Shown here one piece after another: positions 59,674 through 64,000 of a stretch of DNA of 64,000 nucleotides. The notes beneath the pieces were generated by a model. The model saw only the letters and a list, made by a program, of their open reading frames with translations, was not told the origin of the DNA and made no database searches. Source of the DNA: an uncultured Anaeroplasmataceae bacterium (GTDB lineage: Bacteria; Bacillota_I; Bacilli_A; Acholeplasmatales; Anaeroplasmataceae). Location: positions 62,001 to 126,000 of the forward strand of contig CAJTTN010000001.1 in the NCBI GenBank assembly GCA_910579215.1. The letters run 5' to 3'. Position numbers and translations under genes: made by a program. The number at the start of each line of letters is the position of its first letter. Within the stretch, counting starts at the first letter, position 1.

Positions 59674-60955
59674 TTATTTGATTCCTTCCTTAATCGCAAG
59701 TGTTCTGATGAGTATGTATGCGATAGTGGATGGTATATTTATTGGCCAAAAAATTGGAGATGCTGGACTAGCTGCTATCAATATTACTTGGCCGATTACA
59801 TCCTTTTTACAATCTATTGGTACTGCAATGGGTTTATCTGGAGGCATCGTCATTCAAAATCTTTTAGGAAAAAAAGAAGTAGAGCATGCGAACAAAATCA
59901 AAACCCTCATTCTCATTATAGTTTTAATTCTAGGAGTTTTTCTTGGGTTACTATTTTATGCCGTAGAAGAGCCTTTGCTTCATGTCCTTGGTGCTACTAG
60001 TGAATCCTATCCTCATGCAGAAAGCTATTTGACCATTATTTTAATGGGTTCTATTTTTCAAATGCTAGGTATGGCACTATTACCCTTGCTTAAGAATTCT
60101 AATAAGGTTAAGCTTGCGGCTGTAGCCTCCTTATCAGCAATATTTACGAATTTTACTTTAGACTATGTTCTGATATATTTGGCTAATATGGATTTGGCAG
60201 GGGCAGCCTTAGCCTCTGTGTTAGCTCAGGTTGTATCCTGTATCATTTGTCTTTTTGCCTTCGCAAAAGAACTTAAGTCGCCTATCTTTTTAAAAAAGGA
60301 TTTAAAAGAGATATTTAAGACTAGCCTAGCTCCCTTTATTTTGTCCTATTCATTTTCTATAGCTATCATCATAACCAATTTGGTTTGTTCTACTTATGGT
60401 GGAGATGAAGCAGTTGCTGCTTACACATTACTTTCGTATTTGTCCTACATTATCATAGCCATAGCCTGTGCAGTAGGGGACTCTATTCAGCCTTTATTTT
60501 CTTATAATCAGGCAATACAAGATTTTAAAAGCAATAAAAAAATGCTTAAATTATGCTTAGGCATTAGCTTAGGAATTTGTAGCTTTTGCGCCTTATTAAT
60601 GTTTTTTTTTCAAAAACAATTAGGAGATTTATATAATTTATCCAGTCTGGCTTTAAAATATTATAAGGATGGCTTACTATATTATTGTGTAGGTGCAGTT
60701 TTTGTTTCTTTTATCAAGGTTGCTTCAAGCTATCTTTATGCGATAAATTCTAAGCTTTTTGCCAATATTTTGGTTATGCTAGAGCCCTTTGCTTTAATTC
60801 CTTTAGGTTTGCTTATTTTCTGCCTATTTTTAAAGCTTTATGGTGTTTGGGTTGCCTATTTATTTACGCAGGTGTTACTTTTCCTTTTAGCAATACTTTT
60901 GCTAGGGTTAGAACAGAAAAAAATAATTCAAATCACACATAGTGTAAAAAACTAG
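59657..60955 (+). CDS. MATE family efflux transporter
   Basis: The 432-residue membrane protein has about 12 hydrophobic helices in two repeated halves. YAIVDGIFIGQKIGDAGLAAINITWPI near the start is the MATE signature, and the MepA/DinF-type Na+ or H+ antiporters are the closest group. Substrates (cationic drugs, metabolites) cannot be predicted. It overlaps thiN by 17 bases and precedes truB without a clear terminator. Confidence 0.9.
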   Translation: MKKFASYLIPSLIASVLMSMYAIVDGIFIGQKIGDAGLAAINITWPITSFLQSIGTAMGLSGGIVIQNLLGKKEVEHANKIKTLILIIVLILGVFLGLLFYAVEEPLLHVLGATSESYPHAESYLTIILMGSIFQMLGMALLPLLKNSNKVKLAAVASLSAIFTNFTLDYVLIYLANMDLAGAALASVLAQVVSCIICLFAFAKELKSPIFLKKDLKEIFKTSLAPFILSYSFSIAIIITNLVCSTYGGDEAVAAYTLLSYLSYIIIAIACAVGDSIQPLFSYNQAIQDFKSNKKMLKLCLGISLGICSFCALLMFFFQKQLGDLYNLSSLALKYYKDGLLYYCVGAVFVSFIKVASSYLYAINSKLFANILVMLEPFALIPLGLLIFCLFLKLYGVWVAYLFTQVLLFLLAILLLGLEQKKIIQITHSVKN

Positions 60956-61014
60956 ATGACAAAATGAATGAATGCAGATAATAGAATTTAAAAAAATATG
61001 AAATGCAATTTGCG

Positions 61015-61040
61015 ATAACATTTCATGAGTGAAATGTTAT
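61015..61040 (+). promoter_or_regulatory. Perfect palindromic hairpin upstream of truB
   Basis: ATAACATTTCA-TGAG-TGAAATGTTAT is a perfect 11-bp inverted repeat with a 4-base loop and no T-run after it. It lies 41 bases before the truB ATG, so an operator or mRNA structure is more likely than a terminator. Confidence 0.55.
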
Positions 61041-61080
61041 AACATAGTATATTAGTATTAGTATAAGGAGGTGTGGAATT

Positions 61081-61950
61081 ATGGATGGTTTTTTTCTTGT
61101 GGACAAGCCTAAGGGTATGACTTCATTTGATGTTGTATATAGGATAAAAAAGCAATTTGGATTGAAAAAATGTGGGCATAGTGGGACCTTAGATCCTAAT
61201 ACAACAGGTTTATTAATAGTTGCTTGTGATAAGGCAACCAAGCTACTGAAGCTTTTACAAGCAAAGGATAAGATTTATGATGCAACGATTTGCTTTGGCT
61301 ATGATTCAAATACTTTAGATTTTGATGGTACTATAACTAAGGATATCGTTATGAATTTTGATGAAGCAGCTTTGGATCTGGCTTTAGAAGAGATACAGAA
61401 GCGTAAAACACAATTGCCTCCTATGGTTTCTGCTATCAAGGTAAATGGGCACAAGCTTTATGAATATGAAAGGAAGCAGGTTTCAGTATTACTTGCGGAA
61501 CGCCCTATTGAGCTATATTCAATAAAAAAGCTATCTTCCTTACGACTGGTTAATCAGCATCTCGAGGTAGATTTGAGAATTCATTGCTCTAAAGGCTTTT
61601 ATGTGCGTAGCTTTGCAAAGGATTTAGGAATCATTTTACAAGGTTGTGCCATTTTAAAAGAGCTTAGAAGAATTGCGAGTGGATCTCATCTCCTAGAACA
61701 TGCTACTTCACTTACCTGTTTGCAAGAAGCAAATTTAAAGAATATTCAAGAGATTTTTCCTAATTTTGGTACGCTTGAGGTAGATGACTATATTGCTAAA
61801 TTAGTTAGAAATGGTGTAACCTTAGATGAAAGACAAACTACAACTACGGAGCCCTTTTTTGTAACGAATCATCAAAAAACTATAGCAATTTATGAACCAA
61901 TAGAGAAAAATAGATATAAGCCGATTTTAATCTATACAGAAGGAGAATAG
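61081..61950 (+). CDS. truB: tRNA pseudouridine-55 synthase
   Basis: TruB forms pseudouridine 55 in the tRNA T-loop. The 289-residue protein has FFLVDKPKGMTSFDV, the catalytic Asp in GHSGTLDPNTTG, and CSKGFYVRSFAKDLG. The C-terminal PUA-like part is present. AAGGAGG lies 9 bases before the ATG. Followed by ribF after 7 bases and then rpsO, a conserved Bacilli order. Confidence 0.96.
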   Translation: MDGFFLVDKPKGMTSFDVVYRIKKQFGLKKCGHSGTLDPNTTGLLIVACDKATKLLKLLQAKDKIYDATICFGYDSNTLDFDGTITKDIVMNFDEAALDLALEEIQKRKTQLPPMVSAIKVNGHKLYEYERKQVSVLLAERPIELYSIKKLSSLRLVNQHLEVDLRIHCSKGFYVRSFAKDLGIILQGCAILKELRRIASGSHLLEHATSLTCLQEANLKNIQEIFPNFGTLEVDDYIAKLVRNGVTLDERQTTTTEPFFVTNHQKTIAIYEPIEKNRYKPILIYTEGE

Positions 61951-61957
61951 AGGAATA

Positions 61958-62869
61958 ATGAAGATAATTCATATAAAAGATCAGGAGCATGAAATGATTT
62001 TAGACCCTTTATGCGCTGCTATTGGGAATTTTGATGGCTTACATTTGGGACATCAAAAATTAATTGCTGAATGTAAGCGTCATAATTACAAGTCAGCAGT
62101 TTTAACCTTTTATCCACATCCCTATGTCTATCTTAAAAAAATACCAAAGTATAAGCTTATTACTCCTATCGAGCATAAATCAGACATCTTAGCTAAAATG
62201 GGGATAGATTATTTACTTATTATAGAATTTAATGAAGCTGTCGCAAAGCTTTCTAAAGAAGCTTTTATAGATTGGCTGAAGAAGCTAAATATACGAGCTT
62301 GTGTATGTGGATATGATTTTTCCTTTGGTAGACAAACTGAGGGAACGATAAAGGATTTACAAAAGGAATTTGAGTTCTATGAGGTAAAAAAATTTATTTT
62401 CGAGGATGTTAGAGTATCTTCAACGTATATTCGTGAGCTTTTAACTTTAGGAGAGATTACTAAGGTAAATCGACTATTAGGTAGAGTCTATTCTGTTCGA
62501 GGAAGAGTAAAGTATGGCACTCAAAATGGTCGTCTAATAGGCTTTCCTACGGCTAATGTTGAGTATAATAATTATTTTATACCAGCCAATGGAGTTTATT
62601 TTGTAACTGTACAATTAGATTATAAATTTTATTTTGGAATGTGTAATATAGGGAATAGCCCCACTTTTAATTTTACACCTACTACGCGATTAGAGGTCAA
62701 TATTTTTGGGCTTGATGCTGATATTTATGGGATGCAAATAGAGGTATTTTTTTATCAAAAAATAAGAGACGAACTGGCTTATTCTTCAAAAGACGCTTTG
62801 GTAGAGCAATTAATAAAGGATAGAAAAAAATGCTATTTGCTATCGGAAGCATTTAATTTTACAAAATAG
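61958..62869 (+). CDS. ribF: Bifunctional riboflavin kinase/FAD synthetase
   Basis: The 303-residue enzyme makes FMN and FAD. The N-terminal adenylyltransferase has IGNFDGLHLGHQKLI and SSTYIREL, and the C-terminal kinase has GRLIGFPTANVEYN and YFGMCNIGNSPTF. GAGGA precedes the ATG. In operon with truB. Confidence 0.95.
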   Translation: MKIIHIKDQEHEMILDPLCAAIGNFDGLHLGHQKLIAECKRHNYKSAVLTFYPHPYVYLKKIPKYKLITPIEHKSDILAKMGIDYLLIIEFNEAVAKLSKEAFIDWLKKLNIRACVCGYDFSFGRQTEGTIKDLQKEFEFYEVKKFIFEDVRVSSTYIRELLTLGEITKVNRLLGRVYSVRGRVKYGTQNGRLIGFPTANVEYNNYFIPANGVYFVTVQLDYKFYFGMCNIGNSPTFNFTPTTRLEVNIFGLDADIYGMQIEVFFYQKIRDELAYSSKDALVEQLIKDRKKCYLLSEAFNFTK

Positions 62870-62871
62870 TA

Positions 62872-62982
62872 TTGAAAATAAGAAAATTTATGATATAATT
62901 ATTAAGGTCGATTTCTTTGTATATGGAATGCCTCTATTCCTATACTAGGATTATCGCGTATATTCAAAAAGGAGGAAAAACT
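62872..62982 (+). promoter_or_regulatory. Promoter and structured leader of rpsO
   Basis: TTGAAA (62872-62877), 16 bases, TATAAT (62894-62899) with extended TGA. The leader of about 77 bases contains GGAAT-GCCTCT-ATTCC and the overlapping alternative TCCTA-TAC-TAGGA, then AAAGGAGG. This is where S15 autoregulatory RNAs lie in other bacteria, so a similar control is possible. Confidence 0.55.
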
Positions 62983-63249
62983 ATGTTGACTAAGGAAAGA
63001 AAAGCAGAATTAGTAAAAACCTATGGTAAAAATGAAAAAGATACAGGTTCTACTGAGGTGCAAATTGCAATTTTAACTGAAGAAATTAATTTATTAAACG
63101 TTCACTTTGAAAAGCATATTCATGATTTTCATTCTAAGCGTGGATTAATGTGTAAAATTGGTCAAAGAAGAGCTCTTTTAGACTACCTTAAAGAAAAGAA
63201 TTTAAAAGGGTATGAAGAGTTAATTAAGAAGCTAGGATTACGTCGTTAA
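62983..63249 (+). CDS. rpsO: 30S ribosomal protein S15
   Basis: The 88-residue protein is the primary 16S rRNA-binding protein of the platform: TGSTEVQIAILTEEINLLNVH, HSKRGLMCKIGQRRALLDYL and GLRR end. AAAGGAGG is 7 bases before the ATG at 62983; the frame upstream of it is open but is leader sequence. Confidence 0.97.
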   Translation: MLTKERKAELVKTYGKNEKDTGSTEVQIAILTEEINLLNVHFEKHIHDFHSKRGLMCKIGQRRALLDYLKEKNLKGYEELIKKLGLRR

Positions 63250-63256
63250 TTTTATT

Positions 63257-63283
63257 GGACTGTTATACAGTCCTTTTCTTTTA
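63257..63283 (+). terminator. Terminator of rpsO
   Basis: GGACTG-TTATA-CAGTCC forms a 6-bp stem, then TTTTCTTTT. Confidence 0.85.
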
Positions 63284-63324
63284 TTACAAAGTTTAATTAA
63301 CAAATATTTTTATGAGATAAATGG

Positions 63325-63352
63325 TTTATTTTATAGTAATTTATGTTATAAT
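63325..63352 (+). promoter_or_regulatory. Possible promoter of pnp
   Basis: TATAAT (63347-63352) with extended TGT; a weak TTTATT lies 16 bases upstream. Confidence 0.5.
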
Positions 63353-63398
63353 AAATATGTTATGAATAAAAAAAGAAAAATTTAAGGAGAATTTTTAC

Positions 63399-64000
63399 AT
63401 GAGTGAAGTAAAACGCTTCGAATACAATTGGGCTGGACGTCCATTAGTAATCGAAATAGGCGAGGTTGCAAAGCAGGCAAATGGTGCATGTCTTGTAACC
63501 TACGGAGAAAGTACGGTTTTATCAGCAGTTTGTTCCAATAATGTCGCATCAACCGCAGACTTTTTCCCTTTAATGGTATTATACCAAGAAAAATTATATG
63601 CAGCTGGAAAAATTCCAGGTGGATTTTTAAGAAGAGAAGGGAGACCTTCTGAGCATGAAACCCTAGTTTCACGTTTAATTGACCGTCCGATTCGACCTTT
63701 ATTTGCTGAGGGGTTTAGAAATGAGGTACAGGTTGTAAATACAGTTTTGTCTAGTGACCCAGATTGTTCTACTGCAATGGCTGCTATGCTAGGATCTTCC
63801 ATAGCTTTAATGATTTCTGACATTCCATTTGAGGGACCTATTGCTGGTGTTGTTGTTGGTAAAGTGGATGGAAAGCTTATTATAAATCCAACGCCTGAAG
63901 AGTTAGAAAAATCAGATATCAATTTAACTGTGGCTGGTACACATACTGCAATCAATATGGTTGAAGCAGGTGCTCGCTTTGTAAGTGAAGATGATATGTG
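63399..64000 (+). CDS. pnp: Polynucleotide phosphorylase, N-terminal part (runs off the edge)
   Basis: PNPase degrades RNA by phosphorolysis. The frame opens at ATG 63399, with AAGGAG 8-9 bases upstream, and stays open to the window end (about 200 residues). It encodes the first RNase PH domain, including VTYGESTVLSAV, FFPLMVLYQEKLYAAGKIPGG-like sequence, and LVSRLIDRPIRPLF. Gene order rpsO-pnp is conserved in most bacteria. Confidence 0.96.
   Translation, partial: MSEVKRFEYNWAGRPLVIEIGEVAKQANGACLVTYGESTVLSAVCSNNVASTADFFPLMVLYQEKLYAAGKIPGGFLRREGRPSEHETLVSRLIDRPIRPLFAEGFRNEVQVVNTVLSSDPDCSTAMAAMLGSSIALMISDIPFEGPIAGVVVGKVDGKLIINPTPEELEKSDINLTVAGTHTAINMVEAGARFVSEDDM

Noticed and set aside
1..64000. 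tRNA, rRNA, CRISPR arrays, prophage or known anti-phage systems.
   Set aside because: Looked for and not seen on either strand; the only mobile-element signal is the decayed ISL3 transposase.

Overview
The window is a low-GC, densely packed chromosomal segment from a Firmicutes (Bacilli-type) bacterium. The housekeeping blocks have Bacilli-like order: radC next to a spoIVFA/spoIVFB pair, ftsY-ylxM-ffh, lepB-rbgA-rnhB-topA, U32 peptidase genes followed by greA, yqeG-yqeH-yqeK-rsfS, and truB-ribF-rpsO-pnp. A clear sigma-K with a short hydrophobic pro-sequence and an S2P protease of the SpoIVFB type point to an endospore-former, or a lineage that only recently lost sporulation. Something around Erysipelotrichia, Turicibacter/Haloplasma or related deep Bacilli is plausible; the species cannot be named from this sequence.

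Layout. 1-3.45 kb: the end of a histidine kinase, an ABC ATPase and a two-domain FtsX permease (antimicrobial-peptide detoxification type), with visibly higher GC and different codon use from everything after it; this looks acquired, or is an assembly join. 3.5-9.4 kb: a putative exported protein, L-asparaginase (minus strand), trigger factor with a histone-H1-like tail, and Lon protease; tig and lon have palindromes around their promoters. 9.5-16 kb: SGNH esterase, a probably leaderless small membrane protein, radC-spoIVFA-like-spoIVFB, an M28 peptidase, a ParB-like-fold protein on the minus strand and a small Cys-rich protein. 16-25.6 kb: prfB (without the usual frameshift), YitT, recX, glycogen branching enzyme and phosphorylase, a membrane MutS-like ATPase and a HAD phosphatase. 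25.8-33.8 kb: a membrane protein overlapping a soluble FtsK-type motor, then lepB, rbgA, rnhB, topA. 33.9-38.7 kb: a cell-surface island with a 759-aa secreted protein and two tandem duplicated BspA/LRR-like lipoproteins.

38.9-46.4 kb: SRP genes, a P-loop kinase, two U32 (TrhP-type) tRNA-hydroxylation proteins, a YgjP-like metallopeptidase, a CAT-fold acyltransferase and greA. 46.4-49.7 kb: sigK (minus strand) facing away from yqeG-yqeH-yqeK-rsfS. 49.7-53.4 kb: accessory segment with a lipoprotein and a secreted papain-like peptidase plus lipoprotein inserted between the N-terminal and C-terminal remnants of an ISL3-type transposase. 53.5-61 kb: thyA-folA-plsC and two membrane proteins, mutS2, a thioredoxin-like protein with one active-site Cys, thiamine pyrophosphokinase and a MATE transporter. 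61-64 kb: truB, ribF, rpsO and the start of pnp.

The best leads are the pro-sigma-K/SpoIVFB module encoded about 33 kb apart, the ISL3 transposase whose middle has been replaced by a two-gene exported-protein cargo (the cargo lipoprotein appears to borrow its C-terminus from antisense transposase DNA), the soluble FtsK with a separate translationally coupled membrane partner, the basic tail on trigger factor, and several unusual 5' ends (leaderless gene at 11093, an SD-to-start hairpin at tig, operator-like palindromes at lon, the M28 peptidase gene and truB). I saw no rRNA, tRNA, CRISPR array or intact insertion sequence.
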